From Pseudomonadales bacterium (GTDB taxonomy: Bacteria; Pseudomonadota; Gammaproteobacteria; Pseudomonadales; Azotimanducaceae): a stretch of DNA of 64,000 bases. The position numbers and the translations under genes are program-made. The notes below the pieces were generated by a model. It did not search any database. It saw nothing but the letters and a program-made list of their open reading frames with translations, and had not been told where the DNA came from. Positions 17,669-26,903 of this stretch are shown one piece after another. Each line of letters starts with the position of its first letter. Positions within the stretch are counted from its first letter, which is position 1. The stretch is from positions 24,978 to 88,977 of the forward strand of contig JANQPF010000032.1 of the NCBI GenBank assembly GCA_028285415.1, in the 5' to 3' direction.

Positions 17669-18439
17669 CTATCCTGGTACTGGAAGTATAGGTCGCCGTA
17701 CCGGAAATTCCCTTTTTTGCAGGGCCATATCGAGGAGCGCCTGCTTGTTTGCGTAAGCTGCAAGCGTCTCCAGCTGGATCCTCGTCACGTTCATCAGATC
17801 GAACTCTCCCGCTTTGTTACGCGCCAGCGCTTCCTGCGGCGAAATCCAGATGCTGTCCACGGTTTCTTTCTCGTCATGCTCACCGCGCTGGGTTTCCGGC
17901 GCGGCGGCGATGAAAAAGCGCGTATCGAAACGACGCGGTCGTCCCAACGGAGTAACAAAGCGGTTGTAGAAGTGGATCTGATCTACCGCAAGCTGCAGAT
18001 CCTCGCGCTCACAAATGTCCAGCAACGTGACGTCTCCACCGTGCAACGGCGTCCGGTATCCGGCAAAGCGATCACGTTCGGCTTCGTCTTCGAAGCGCAG
18101 CATCTCGCCGTTGCGGTACGCCAGCAGCAGCCCTGCTTCCTCAAACGTTTCGCGGATTGCGGCGATCCAATAACCGCGCCATTCGTACCCGAGCGCGTTC
18201 ACCTGAGCTGCCTGCGCCTCCGTAGGTCCGTGCCTCGCGGCGTCGTAGCGATGCAGGTGATCGTCTCCGTCAACGCGGCCGCCCGGAAAGACGAACATCC
18301 CGGACGCAAAGCTCGCTCGCGCCGTGCGCTTGAGCATGAAGATTTCGTAGCTCTCGGGCGCTTCACGCACCAGAATGACTGTGGCTGCCGGGCGTATTGG
18401 CTGAACGGGGTCACTCACACTGAAGATCTCTGAAGACAA
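17669..18439 (-). CDS. Nudix hydrolase (NUDT19-like)
   Basis: The 256-residue protein carries a Nudix box, seen as 'FPGGRVDGDD' upstream and 'IAAIRETFEEAGLLLAY' for the catalytic REx2EE core, with an insert between the first Gly-rich strand and the box. That split box, the N-terminal 'AATVILVREAPESYEIFMLKRTARASFASGMFVFPGG' and the length fit the NUDT19-like group, which hydrolyses CoA and acyl-CoA diphosphates. That activity is family knowledge, not proven here, but it would suit the CoA-rich neighbourhood. Divergent from the symporter operon. Confidence 0.87.
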   Translation of the reverse strand: MSSEIFSVSDPVQPIRPAATVILVREAPESYEIFMLKRTARASFASGMFVFPGGRVDGDDHLHRYDAARHGPTEAQAAQVNALGYEWRGYWIAAIRETFEEAGLLLAYRNGEMLRFEDEAERDRFAGYRTPLHGGDVTLLDICEREDLQLAVDQIHFYNRFVTPLGRPRRFDTRFFIAAAPETQRGEHDEKETVDSIWISPQEALARNKAGEFDLMNVTRIQLETLAAYANKQALLDMALQKREFPVRRPILPVPG

Positions 18440-18546
18440 ACGCGCGGCATTCTAAGGTACCTGCCCGGCCGCCGCCAGAATGTGGCAACGCTGGCGCGGC
18501 TTGTTGTAGGGTACCCGCTGGTGCTGGGGAGCTCCCGAACAACTAT

Positions 18547-18568
18547 CAACCGTGCAACAACCATGCAA
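18547..18568. repeat. tandem 11-bp direct repeat upstream of the symporter operon
   Basis: CAACCGTGCAA (18547-18557) is followed directly by CAACCATGCAA (18558-18568), one mismatch. The 11-bp period places the copies on the same face of the helix, as for activator or response-regulator sites. It lies 37 bases before the start of the DUF4212 gene. Confidence 0.4.
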
Positions 18569-18604
18569 CCGCGAGCGGTCCGACCGATCGATGCTGGAAA
18601 CAAT

Positions 18605-18871
18605 ATGACAAACAAAGACAACAACGCCTATTGGAAAGCCAATCTGCGGCTCATGTTCACCCTGCTGGCCATCTGGTTCACCGTATCGTTCGGGTTCGGG
18701 ATCCTGCTGGTGGACTGGCTCAACGAGTTTCAGTTCTTCGGGTTCAAGTTCGGCTTCTGGTGGGCGCAGCAGGGATCCATCTACGTATTTGTCATTCTGA
18801 TCTTCGTATACACCGCGATGATGAAACGCATCGACAAAGAACACGGCGTGTCTGACGAGGACGACGACTGA
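18605..18871 (+). CDS. DUF4212 small subunit of a sodium/substrate symporter
   Basis: An 88-residue protein with two membrane helices ('FTLLAIWFTVSFGFGILLVDWL' and 'GSIYVFVILIFVYTAMM') and the family features 'YWKANLRL', 'FFGFKFGFWWAQQGSI' and an acidic tail (GVSDEDDD). DUF4212 proteins are encoded directly before SSS-type permeases and are regarded as their accessory subunit. The ATG at 18605 gives the family N-terminus (MTNKDNNAYWKANLRL) with GGAAA upstream. Its TGA shares a base with the ATG of the next gene (TGATG), so the two are translationally coupled. Confidence 0.9.
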   Translation: MTNKDNNAYWKANLRLMFTLLAIWFTVSFGFGILLVDWLNEFQFFGFKFGFWWAQQGSIYVFVILIFVYTAMMKRIDKEHGVSDEDDD

Positions 18872-20643
18872 TGGATGCACAAACGCTCACCTATGTTTTC
18901 GTCTTCCTGACATTCGGGTTGTACATCGGTATCGCCATCTGGTCCCGGGCGGGTTCCACCAACGAATTCTACGTCGCCGGGGGTGGCGTACATCCGGTGG
19001 CCAACGGCATGGCTACTGCCGCCGACTGGATGAGCGCAGCATCGTTCATCTCCATGGCGGGCATCATTGCCTTCATGGGCTACGACGGGACCGTCTATCT
19101 GATGGGCTGGACCGGCGGCTACGTGATCCTGGCGCTCTTGCTGGCGCCCTATCTGCGCAAGTTCGGCGAATTTACGGTGCCCGATTTCATCGGCACCCGC
19201 TACTACTCGTCCGCAGCGCGGATTGTGGCGGTCGTGAGCCTGATTGCCATCTCCTTTACCTACATAGCCGGTCAGATGCGCGGCGTCGGCATCGTGTTCT
19301 CACAGTTTCTCGATATCCCGATCACCTGGGGCGTCATCGTCGGCATGGCGGTCGTGTTCATGTACGCGGTCCTCGGCGGGATGAAAGGCATCACCTATAC
19401 CCAGGTTGCACAGTACTGCGTCCTGATCTTCGCCTATCTGGTTCCCGCAATTTTCATTTCCATCCTGATCACAGGCATTCCCATTCCACAGATTGGTCTC
19501 GGCGCCGAGGTGAATGACGGCTCGGGCTTGTCCGTGCTCGACAAGCTGGACGCAACGTTGGTGGATCTCGGCTTTGCGCCGTATACGGATGGCAGTAAAA
19601 GTAAAATCGACGTCTTTGCGATTACCATGGCGCTGATGATCGGGACTGCCGGTCTGCCTCACGTCATCGTGCGGTTTTTCACCGTGCCGAAGGTTTCCGA
19701 TGCGCGTCGCTCCGCCGGTTATGCGCTCTTGTTCATTGCACTCCTTTACACCACCGCGCCGGCGGTTGGCGCGTTCGCCCGTCTCAACTTCGTGGACACG
19801 GTGCACAATACGCAGTACACGGAAGTGGCAGGCTGGTTCAAGAGCTGGGAGGACATCGGCCTGATCGGCTGGCAGGATAAAAACGGCGATGGGCGCATTC
19901 AGTACCATCCCGGCGCACCGTTCGAAGGTAACCCCACCTACGCTGAAAGCCGCAATCCCGACGGCTCCCGTGCAGTGACCAATACACCAACCGACGCCAG
20001 CAATGAAGTGTATGTCGATCGTGACATCATGGTGCTGGCAAACCCCGAGATAGCGGCGCTGCCCGCATGGGTGATTGCGCTTGTCGCAGCAGGCGGACTT
20101 GCCGCCGCGCTATCAACCGCAGCAGGTCTGTTGCTGGTCATTTCCACATCCGTGTCGCATGACCTGATTAAAAAGACTTTCGCCAGGGGATTGAGCGACA
20201 AAAAAGAGCTGCTCGCGGCGCGCATCAGCGCGGCGCTGGCCATCGTGATCGCGGGCTACTTCGGCATCTACCCGTTCGGCTTCGTGGCCCAGGTGGTTGC
20301 TTTCGCGTTCGGGCTTGCCGCGGCATCGCTGTTTCCGGCCATACTGTTAGGCATATTTGACAAGCGAATGAACACACAGGGTGCAATCGCCGGGATGATC
20401 GCCGGACTAGCGTTCACGCTCTACTACATTGCCTATTTCAAGGCGATTGCGCCGGAGCTGAATACAGCCGAACACTGGTGGTTCGGGATATCCCCGGAAG
20501 GTATCGGCATGCTGGGCGCGCTGTTGAACTTTGTGGTGGCAATCACCGTCTCGCGGTTCACCGCCCCGGTACCCGACCAGGTACTCGACCTCATCGAGCA
20601 CATCCGGGTACCGAAGGGCGTGGAACGGCCACATGATCACTGA
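18871..20643 (+). CDS. sodium:solute symporter, acetate/monocarboxylate type (VC_2705-like)
   Basis: A 590-residue inner-membrane protein with about 13 helices of the SSS family. Signatures include 'NEFYVAGGGVHPVANGMATAADWMSAASFI', 'GTRYYSSAARIVAVVSLIAISFTYIAGQMRG', 'GLPHVIVRFFTVPKVSDARRSAG' and 'AALSTAAGLLLVISTSVSHDL', all shared with ActP-like cation/acetate symporters. A large loop of about 90 residues ('SWEDIGLIGWQDKNGDGRIQY' and beyond) between helices is typical of the subgroup encoded with DUF4212 genes. It should import acetate or a similar short carboxylate with Na+. The malate synthase gene converges with it 29 bases away, which fits two-carbon use. Confidence 0.92.
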   Translation: MDAQTLTYVFVFLTFGLYIGIAIWSRAGSTNEFYVAGGGVHPVANGMATAADWMSAASFISMAGIIAFMGYDGTVYLMGWTGGYVILALLLAPYLRKFGEFTVPDFIGTRYYSSAARIVAVVSLIAISFTYIAGQMRGVGIVFSQFLDIPITWGVIVGMAVVFMYAVLGGMKGITYTQVAQYCVLIFAYLVPAIFISILITGIPIPQIGLGAEVNDGSGLSVLDKLDATLVDLGFAPYTDGSKSKIDVFAITMALMIGTAGLPHVIVRFFTVPKVSDARRSAGYALLFIALLYTTAPAVGAFARLNFVDTVHNTQYTEVAGWFKSWEDIGLIGWQDKNGDGRIQYHPGAPFEGNPTYAESRNPDGSRAVTNTPTDASNEVYVDRDIMVLANPEIAALPAWVIALVAAGGLAAALSTAAGLLLVISTSVSHDLIKKTFARGLSDKKELLAARISAALAIVIAGYFGIYPFGFVAQVVAFAFGLAAASLFPAILLGIFDKRMNTQGAIAGMIAGLAFTLYYIAYFKAIAPELNTAEHWWFGISPEGIGMLGALLNFVVAITVSRFTAPVPDQVLDLIEHIRVPKGVERPHDH

Positions 20644-20672
20644 TTGATGGCTGGCGCCATCCCGCCGGGCTT

Positions 20673-22862
20673 TCAGCCGCCGAATTTTTCCTTCGCTTCC
20701 CGCCGACGCCGGTGCAGCACCGGCTCGGTATAACCGTTCGGCTGCTCGCGGCCGCGGAACACCAGATCACACGCTGCCTGAAAGGCAACGCTACCCTCGA
20801 AGTCCGGGGCCATGTTGCGATACTGCGCATCTCCGGCATTCTGCTCGTCAACGACCGCGGCCATGCGTTTCATGGTTTCCAGCACCTGATCCTCGCTGCA
20901 GATGCCGTGGTGCAGCCAGTTGGCAATATGCTGCGATGAAATCCGCAGCGTGGCGCGGTCTTCCATCAGCCCGACGTCGTTGATGTCGGGTACCTTGGAG
21001 CACCCCACGCCCTGATCGATCCAGCGCACGACATAGCCGAGAATACCCTGCGCGTTGTTGTCGAGCTCAGCCTGCACGTCCTGCGCAGACAGATTTTCTC
21101 CCGCCAGCAGGGGGATGCGGAGGATTTCGTCGACGCTTGCGGGCGGGCGGGCCTCCAGGGTCTCCTGCAGGGCGGCAACGCTCACCTGATGGTAGTGAAG
21201 CGCGTGCAGCGTCGCCGCCGTGGGAGACGGCACCCACGCGGTATTGGCGCCTGCCTTGGGGTGGCCAATCTTGGCGTCGAGCATTTCCGCCATCTCGTCC
21301 GGCTTCGGCCACATGCCTTTGCCAATCTGCGCGCGGCCGCGAAAGCCGGTTGCAAGACCCACGTCCACGTTCGAGTCTTCGTATGCGAGGATCCAGGGCT
21401 GGGCTTTGATGACCTCTTTCCGCAGCACCGCACCCGCTTCCATGCTCGTGTGAATCTCATCACCGGTGCGATCGAGAAAGCCCGTGTTGATGAACACAAT
21501 CCGGTCTTTCGCCTCGAACACGCAGGCTTTGAGATTAACCGAGGTGCGGCGCTCCTCGTCCATCACGCCGACTTTCAGCGTATTGGCGTCGAGTCCCAGC
21601 GTGTTTTCTATCCGCTCGAAAAGCGACACCGTCAACGCAACTTCTTCGGGACCGTGCATCTTCGGCTTCACGATATAGACGCTCCCGGCGCGGGAGTTGC
21701 GGACGCTACCGCGTCCCTGAAGGTCATGCATGGCAGCGAGTGACGTCACGAAGCCGTCGAGAAAGCCTTCCGGCACCTCGTTACCCTCAGCATCGAGGAC
21801 CGCGTCCGTTGTCATGAGATGGCCGACGTTGCGCACCAGCATGACGCTGCGACCGTGGAGGGTCATGGCATTGCCGTTGACGTCCGTGTATTCGCGGTCC
21901 GGATTGAGCTTGCGCACAATCTCGCGCCCGTCCTTCTGCAGCACTTCCTGCAGATCTCCCTTCATGAGGCCAAGCCAGTTGCCGTAGACGACACACTTGT
22001 CCTGCGCGTCTACCGCGGCGACCGAGTCTTCACAGTCCTGAATGGTGGTCACAGCGGATTCGAGGGCCACGTCCTTGACACCCGCGGGGTGTACGGCACC
22101 CACGGGATGATCTCGATCTATTTGAATTTCTAAGTGCAAGTTATTGTTTTTCAACAAAATAGAAGACGGTTCTTCTTCGTTCACGAAGCCCACGAACTGC
22201 GCCGGATCATCCAGTCCGGTGCTGTTTCCGTCTGCGAGAATCACCCGCAGCTGGCGCACGCCATCATCCCCGGCGCCAATGGCGTAAACGGTCACGTCGG
22301 TGTGGGAGGCGCCCGCAAGCGGCGCCATGGCATCCAGATACTCCGCCGCGCGCGCAACCACGAGCTCACCCCGCGCCGGATTGTAGGTGGTGCCTTTCTC
22401 ACGGCCGGGCGTTTCCGGCAGGATGTCCGTGCCGTAGAGCGCGTCATACAAACTGCCCCACCGGGCGTTGGCCGCGTTCAGGGCGTAGCGCGCGTTCATG
22501 ACCGGCACAACCAGCTGCGGTCCGGCCAGCGCAGCAATCTCTTCGTCGACGTTGGTGGTGCCAATCTTGAAATCGTCCGGCTCCGGCAGCAGGTAGCCGA
22601 TCCGCTCGAGGAATGCTTTGTAGTCAGCGGCGTCAAGCACCTGCCCTTTCCGCTCGAGATGGTAGGCATCAATCTGCGCCTGCAAATCGTCGCGCCTGGC
22701 GAGGAGGTCCCGGTTCACCGGACCCAGCTCGTTGAGGCAGGCTTCAAGGCCGGCCCAGAAATTGTCGAGGTCTACACCGGTGCCCGGCAAAACCTGTTCG
22801 GCAACGAGCGCGTCGAGTTCAGCAGCAACCTGCAGGCCGCCGCGTTGAATCCTGTCAGTCAT
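20673..22862 (-). CDS. glcB: malate synthase G
   Basis: The 729-residue length and sequence match malate synthase G, which condenses glyoxylate with acetyl-CoA to malate. Conserved regions include '[34 protein letters not shown]', '[11 protein letters not shown]', '[22 protein letters not shown]' with the glyoxylate-binding Arg/Lys, '[18 protein letters not shown]', '[24 protein letters not shown]' with the catalytic acid region, and '[38 protein letters not shown]'. With the neighbouring acetate-type symporter it points to growth on acetate or glycolate. The gene stands alone on the minus strand. Confidence 0.97.
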   Translation of the reverse strand: MTDRIQRGGLQVAAELDALVAEQVLPGTGVDLDNFWAGLEACLNELGPVNRDLLARRDDLQAQIDAYHLERKGQVLDAADYKAFLERIGYLLPEPDDFKIGTTNVDEEIAALAGPQLVVPVMNARYALNAANARWGSLYDALYGTDILPETPGREKGTTYNPARGELVVARAAEYLDAMAPLAGASHTDVTVYAIGAGDDGVRQLRVILADGNSTGLDDPAQFVGFVNEEEPSSILLKNNNLHLEIQIDRDHPVGAVHPAGVKDVALESAVTTIQDCEDSVAAVDAQDKCVVYGNWLGLMKGDLQEVLQKDGREIVRKLNPDREYTDVNGNAMTLHGRSVMLVRNVGHLMTTDAVLDAEGNEVPEGFLDGFVTSLAAMHDLQGRGSVRNSRAGSVYIVKPKMHGPEEVALTVSLFERIENTLGLDANTLKVGVMDEERRTSVNLKACVFEAKDRIVFINTGFLDRTGDEIHTSMEAGAVLRKEVIKAQPWILAYEDSNVDVGLATGFRGRAQIGKGMWPKPDEMAEMLDAKIGHPKAGANTAWVPSPTAATLHALHYHQVSVAALQETLEARPPASVDEILRIPLLAGENLSAQDVQAELDNNAQGILGYVVRWIDQGVGCSKVPDINDVGLMEDRATLRISSQHIANWLHHGICSEDQVLETMKRMAAVVDEQNAGDAQYRNMAPDFEGSVAFQAACDLVFRGREQPNGYTEPVLHRRRREAKEKFGG

Positions 22863-22963
22863 GGCAAGTGTCTTCGTGCGAAAAGCCGCACATTATATAC
22901 CAGCCGCTTGAAGGGCTCATGCCCATGGCAGATACTGCCTGCGGAACCATTCTGGAGCGACAC

Positions 22964-23830
22964 GTGAACCCTAAACTCATTGCCGTCGGCGTCATCGCCG
23001 CGATTGGCCTCTACCTCCTTTTCAGCGCGTTTGTGGTCATCAACGCCGGACGGGTGGGTGTCGTCAAAACCCTCGGCGCGGTGCAGCCGGAGCCTCTCGA
23101 CGAAGGTTTTCATCTGAAAAAACCGTTCATCGACCAGGTAGAGGAAATCGACATTCGCCTGCGGAAGGCCGAGAGTCAGGCAAGCGCTGCGTCCAAGGAT
23201 CTTCAGGTCGTCAGCACCAAAGTTGCGCTGCAGTATTCGTTGATCGGTCCGATCGTGCCGAAAACCTACCAGCAGATCGGGCGCCGGGAGATTGTCGAGT
23301 CCACGCTGATAGCACCCGCCATCCTGGAATCCGTCAAAGCGGTAACGGCCCAGTACACAGCCGAGCAGCTCATCACCAAGCGTGCTGAGGTCAAAGTGCA
23401 GATCCAGTCTGCCATCGAAGCCTTCATCGATGCGACGCTCGAAGAGAAGGAGGTGGTCGGCGCCCTGAGTCTCGCCAACGTGGCCATTACAGACTTCGAC
23501 TTCTCAGCGGAATTCAACCGGGCCATCGAAGAGAAGGTCCGCGCCGAGCAGGAAGCGCTGAAAGCAAAGAACGAGAAGCTCAGGCGGGTGACGCAGGCTG
23601 AGGCGGCCGCCGCGGAGCGGACTCTTGCAGCGGATGCGGAGGCGTATCAGATCGAAGTAGCTTCCAAGGCACGGGCGGACGCCATTCGGCGCGAGGCAGA
23701 GGCCTTGAAGGACAACCCTTCGCTGATTCAGCTGCGCATTGCCGAGCAGTGGGACGGTCGGCTGCCGCAGGTATCCGGCGGAGACGCCATCCCATTGTTG
23801 AACATGGATGGACTACGGCCGCAGGGATGA
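22964..23830 (+). CDS. SPFH/band 7 (prohibitin-like) membrane protein
   Basis: A 288-residue protein with one N-terminal membrane helix ('LIAVGVIAAIGLYLLFSAFVVINAG'), a band-7 domain ('RVGVVKTLGAVQPEPLDEGFHLKKPFIDQVEEIDIRLRK') and a long alpha-helical/coiled-coil C-terminal part rich in Ala, Glu and Arg ('FNRAIEEKVRAEQEALKAKNEKLRRVTQAEAAAAERTL'). Prohibitin-like proteins form large ring assemblies in the inner membrane and modulate proteases such as FtsH. The GTG start at 22964 is preferred because GGAG lies six bases upstream and the product then begins at the membrane helix; the frame is open upstream to an ATG at 22868. Monocistronic, converging with the dehydrogenase gene. Confidence 0.87.
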   Translation: MNPKLIAVGVIAAIGLYLLFSAFVVINAGRVGVVKTLGAVQPEPLDEGFHLKKPFIDQVEEIDIRLRKAESQASAASKDLQVVSTKVALQYSLIGPIVPKTYQQIGRREIVESTLIAPAILESVKAVTAQYTAEQLITKRAEVKVQIQSAIEAFIDATLEEKEVVGALSLANVAITDFDFSAEFNRAIEEKVRAEQEALKAKNEKLRRVTQAEAAAAERTLAADAEAYQIEVASKARADAIRREAEALKDNPSLIQLRIAEQWDGRLPQVSGGDAIPLLNMDGLRPQG

Positions 23831-23853
23831 GCCGGATCGGCCCCAGTGCTGGG

Positions 23854-25056
23854 CTACAAGCCCAGTACGGCCTTAGCGATGATGTTCTTCTGAACCTCTT
23901 TGCTGCCGCCGAAAATAGACGCGGCACGTCCGTTGATGAAGCGCGGCATGACCGTCTCGGCGTAGCCGGGCCCCACCCATTCATCAGAGTGTCCGTTCAG
24001 CGATATTTTGTTCGCATTCGGCAGACCGTAGTACTGGATGGCCTCAACCTTGAGATTGTTGATCTGCTGATTGATCTCGACGGAGCTGTTTTTAGCAAGC
24101 GATGAACCGGGTCCGGGCGATTCTCCTTTCGACAAACGATCCAACGTCATGAGCTCCTGATAGTAGAGCGCGTCGTTTTGAATCTCGAGCTGTGCAATTG
24201 CACCGGCAAAACCCGGATCTTCGATCAGCGGCTCCAGACCATCAACCTCCCGGGAAGCAATCTCCTTCAGCGAAGCGATCGACTCGCGAATTCCGGCTGA
24301 AGCCCCGCCCCCGCCGCGCTCGAATTCCAGGAGATACTTGGCGACGGTCCAGCCTTCGTTTTCCGGTCCGACGCGGTTGGACTGCGGCACGCGCACGTCG
24401 TCGAAAAAAACCGCATTCACTTCGTGGTCGTCAGCAATGGTGATGATCGGATCGACGGTGATCCCCGGCAGATCCATTGGGATCAGCAGGAAGCTGATCC
24501 CGGCCTGGGGTTTGACGTTCGAATCGGTACGTACCAGGCAGAAAATGTGGTCAGCGAAGTGCGCGTGCGTTGTCCAGATCTTGGAGCCGTTGACGATGTA
24601 GTCATCGCCGTCTTTAACCGCGGAGGTTTTCAGGCTCGAAAGATCGGAGCCGGAACCCGGCTCGGAGTAGCCCTGACACCAGTAGTGCTCACCCGAAAGA
24701 ATCTTCGGCAGGTACTCCGCCTTCTGCTCCGGCGTGCCGTACTTGAAGAGCACCGGCGCCAGCATGCGCAGTCCGAGCGGAATGAGACCGGGTGCGTGCG
24801 CCTTGGCACATTCCTCACCCCAAATGTACTTCTGGTTCGGGCTCCAATCGATGCCACCGTGCTCGACGGGCCAGGCGGGTACCGCCCAGCCCTGTTCGAC
24901 GAGAATTTCCTGCCAGCGCATGGCCAGATCTTTTTCGGCAAATACCGTCGTTGTGCGCTCCGCTTCGCGGCGCATTTCCGGTGTCACCTTCTCAGCGAGA
25001 AACGCCTGCACTTCCTGACGGAACAGCTCGTCTTCGGCACTAAACTCGATGTTCAT
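23854..25056 (-). CDS. acyl-CoA dehydrogenase
   Basis: A 400-residue acyl-CoA dehydrogenase with the expected 'WCQGYSEPGSGSDLSSLKTSAVKDGDDYIVNGSKIWTTHAH' FAD/substrate segment and the C-terminal 'SIFGGSKEVQKNIIAKAVLGL'. 'FKYGTPEQKAEYLPKILSGEHYW' is typical of the larger-substrate subgroup seen in steroid, terpenoid and bile-acid side-chain pathways. It is clearly related to the enzyme at 5272-6453 but differs throughout. The reaction is FAD-linked alpha,beta-desaturation of an acyl-CoA; the acyl group is not identified. Divergent from the small monooxygenase gene. Confidence 0.92.
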   Translation of the reverse strand: MNIEFSAEDELFRQEVQAFLAEKVTPEMRREAERTTTVFAEKDLAMRWQEILVEQGWAVPAWPVEHGGIDWSPNQKYIWGEECAKAHAPGLIPLGLRMLAPVLFKYGTPEQKAEYLPKILSGEHYWCQGYSEPGSGSDLSSLKTSAVKDGDDYIVNGSKIWTTHAHFADHIFCLVRTDSNVKPQAGISFLLIPMDLPGITVDPIITIADDHEVNAVFFDDVRVPQSNRVGPENEGWTVAKYLLEFERGGGGASAGIRESIASLKEIASREVDGLEPLIEDPGFAGAIAQLEIQNDALYYQELMTLDRLSKGESPGPGSSLAKNSSVEINQQINNLKVEAIQYYGLPNANKISLNGHSDEWVGPGYAETVMPRFINGRAASIFGGSKEVQKNIIAKAVLGL

Positions 25057-25194
25057 GCTCTATTGCACCCTTACCAATCGTTTGATGTACTGATTTCGAA
25101 TTCTTGTTCTGCTTATTCTGCCCGAGCTGCTGGGAATGCTCAGTCAGACAAGCTAATTTTGAACCCTGTTTCATATTCCCATTAAGGACACACA

Positions 25195-25551
25195 ATGGCA
25201 ACGACCCGCATCATCATCTCCGGCACCGTGGACCTGCCTCCGGAAAACATTGAGGCCGCAATGGCTGCCGCCAAGCCGCTGATCGAAGGGGGGCTTACCG
25301 AGAAGGGCTGTCTCGACTACGACTGGTGTCCCGATCCCCTCAATCCCGGCCGCATTCGCGTGTTCGAACGCTGGGAGTCTGAGGCAGATCTCAAGGCGCA
25401 CTTCGAAGACCATTGGTATCTCGATATGCGCGACGCGCTGGGGTCGTTCGGCATTCTCGGCGCGGAAACGTTCAAGTACCGGGTGGACATCCAGGAGCCG
25501 GTCTACGACGAGACGATGACGCCTCGGGCGGATTTCTTCACCGCCACCTGA
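25195..25551 (+). CDS. antibiotic biosynthesis monooxygenase (ABM) domain protein
   Basis: A 118-residue protein with a dimeric ferredoxin-like alpha+beta barrel of the ABM/quinol monooxygenase type: 'RIIISGTVDLPPENIEAAMAAAKPLIEGGLTEKGCLDYDWCPDPLNPGRIRVFERWESEADLKAHFEDHWYLDM'. Family members oxidise polyphenols or quinols without cofactors or act as degraders of small reactive compounds; the substrate is not known. TAAGGA six bases before the ATG supports the start. The gene is alone on the plus strand between a divergent dehydrogenase and a convergent aminotransferase gene. Confidence 0.8.
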   Translation: MATTRIIISGTVDLPPENIEAAMAAAKPLIEGGLTEKGCLDYDWCPDPLNPGRIRVFERWESEADLKAHFEDHWYLDMRDALGSFGILGAETFKYRVDIQEPVYDETMTPRADFFTAT

Positions 25552-25557
25552 ACCGGC

Positions 25558-26901
25558 TCAGTCGGTCGTAAACAATCCTTCTTCCTGCACGTCACCCAGT
25601 GACGTGCAGAAGACGTCGATCAACTCGTCAACCACCGCATCGTCGTGCGCGGCCGAGAGAAACGCACGCTGCGTTCCGGGCACCAGCACCCCGCGGTTGA
25701 GACAGTGCAGATAAAACGCCTTTTCCGCCTGTACCACGCCATGCACCGCATCGCGGGAAGAGTTGATTGGCTCGCGCTGAAAAAACATGTGGAACATGCT
25801 GCCGACGTTCTTCATCTGCGCCGGCAGCTGCCGATCCTGGCAATACCCATTCACAGCCTGTGCGAGGCGATTGCCCTGCTCCTCGAGCTTCGCATAAATC
25901 TGCGGATGATCCTTCAAATGGTTGAGCACCGCAGCGCCCGCCTCCATGGTCAGCGGATTGCCCGAGAACGTGCCGCCCGAAAACACGCCGCGGTCCGCGC
26001 CCAAGCCGGTGAAGACGTTCATCAGATCCGCTCGCCCGGTAATTGCACCAACCGGGAGACCGCCGCCGATGACCTTGCCGTAGGTGGCGATATCCGGCGT
26101 GACGTCAAAGCGTCCCTGGGCCCCGCCGTAAGCCACGCGAAAGCCGGTGATGACCTCGTCGATGCCAAACAGCACGTTGTTGTCGCGACAGACCTGTGCG
26201 AGCTCTCTGAGAAACTCACCGGCCTCGGGTTGAGGATTGGAGCTTTGCACACCTTCTACGAACACGAGCGCAAGCGCGTCGCGGTGTTTGACGATGAGAT
26301 CGAATGCAGCCCGGTTGCGATACGGCAGCATGACGGTGAGGTCATGCAGCGCGCCCGGGATACCGTTACCCATCGGCAGCGCACGCGGCGCCTCCAGCGG
26401 GCTCGACGGATCGGCAAGCCACATGCCGTAGTCGTGCGCGCCGTGATAGAACCCGTCGAAGAGCGCAATCTTCTCACGGCCGGTATAGCCACGGGCCGCG
26501 CGAAACGCATACATCGTGGCTTCTGAGCCCGTGTTGCAGAAGACCACCCGCTCGGCGCACGGACTGCCTTCCTGCAGCAGATTCGCCAGCGCCATCTGGC
26601 TCGTGGAATGAATGCCGAACATCCAGCCTTTCGGCACCCGGGCTTCTATCGCCTCACGCACCACCGGGTGCACGTGACCGAGCATGTGAAGCCCGAAGCC
26701 GACGGAAGTGTCGATGTACCGGTTGTCGTCGGCATCGTACACATGGGGACCTTCACCGCGATCGATGAAAACCGGATGAGGCATCTCCAGATTGGCCGCG
26801 AGGCCCGAGTTCAGCACTTCCGAGCGATCCTCGGCGATCGCCTGGGACGCGGCCGTCTTTGCCAGCAGCTCGGCCTGCGCCGTGGCTACGGAAACTGCCA
26901 C
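25558..26901 (-). CDS. class III aminotransferase (glutamate-1-semialdehyde aminomutase-like)
   Basis: A 447-residue fold-type I PLP enzyme of the omega/class III branch. Seen are 'VFIDRGEGPHVYDADDNRYIDTSVGFGLHMLGHVHPVV', 'VVFCNTGSEATMYAFRAARGYTGREKIALFDGFYHGAHD', 'VLFGIDEVITGFRVAYGGAQG' and the PLP lysine in 'DIATYGKVIGGGLPVGAITGR'. The 'GSEATMYAFRAARGYTGR' form is shared with glutamate-1-semialdehyde aminomutase, but such paralogues in catabolic operons usually act on other amines or amino acids. The start is GTG at 26901, two bases after the stop of the LLM gene, so it is the last gene of a four-gene operon. Confidence 0.88.
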   Translation of the reverse strand: MAVSVATAQAELLAKTAASQAIAEDRSEVLNSGLAANLEMPHPVFIDRGEGPHVYDADDNRYIDTSVGFGLHMLGHVHPVVREAIEARVPKGWMFGIHSTSQMALANLLQEGSPCAERVVFCNTGSEATMYAFRAARGYTGREKIALFDGFYHGAHDYGMWLADPSSPLEAPRALPMGNGIPGALHDLTVMLPYRNRAAFDLIVKHRDALALVFVEGVQSSNPQPEAGEFLRELAQVCRDNNVLFGIDEVITGFRVAYGGAQGRFDVTPDIATYGKVIGGGLPVGAITGRADLMNVFTGLGADRGVFSGGTFSGNPLTMEAGAAVLNHLKDHPQIYAKLEEQGNRLAQAVNGYCQDRQLPAQMKNVGSMFHMFFQREPINSSRDAVHGVVQAEKAFYLHCLNRGVLVPGTQRAFLSAAHDDAVVDELIDVFCTSLGDVQEEGLFTTD

Positions 26902-26903
26902 GG

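Noticed and set aside
20646..20661. GATGGC/GCCATC hairpin between the convergent symporter and malate synthase genes
   Set aside because: Only a 6-bp stem with a 4-base loop and no T-run; could help termination but is too weak to annotate.
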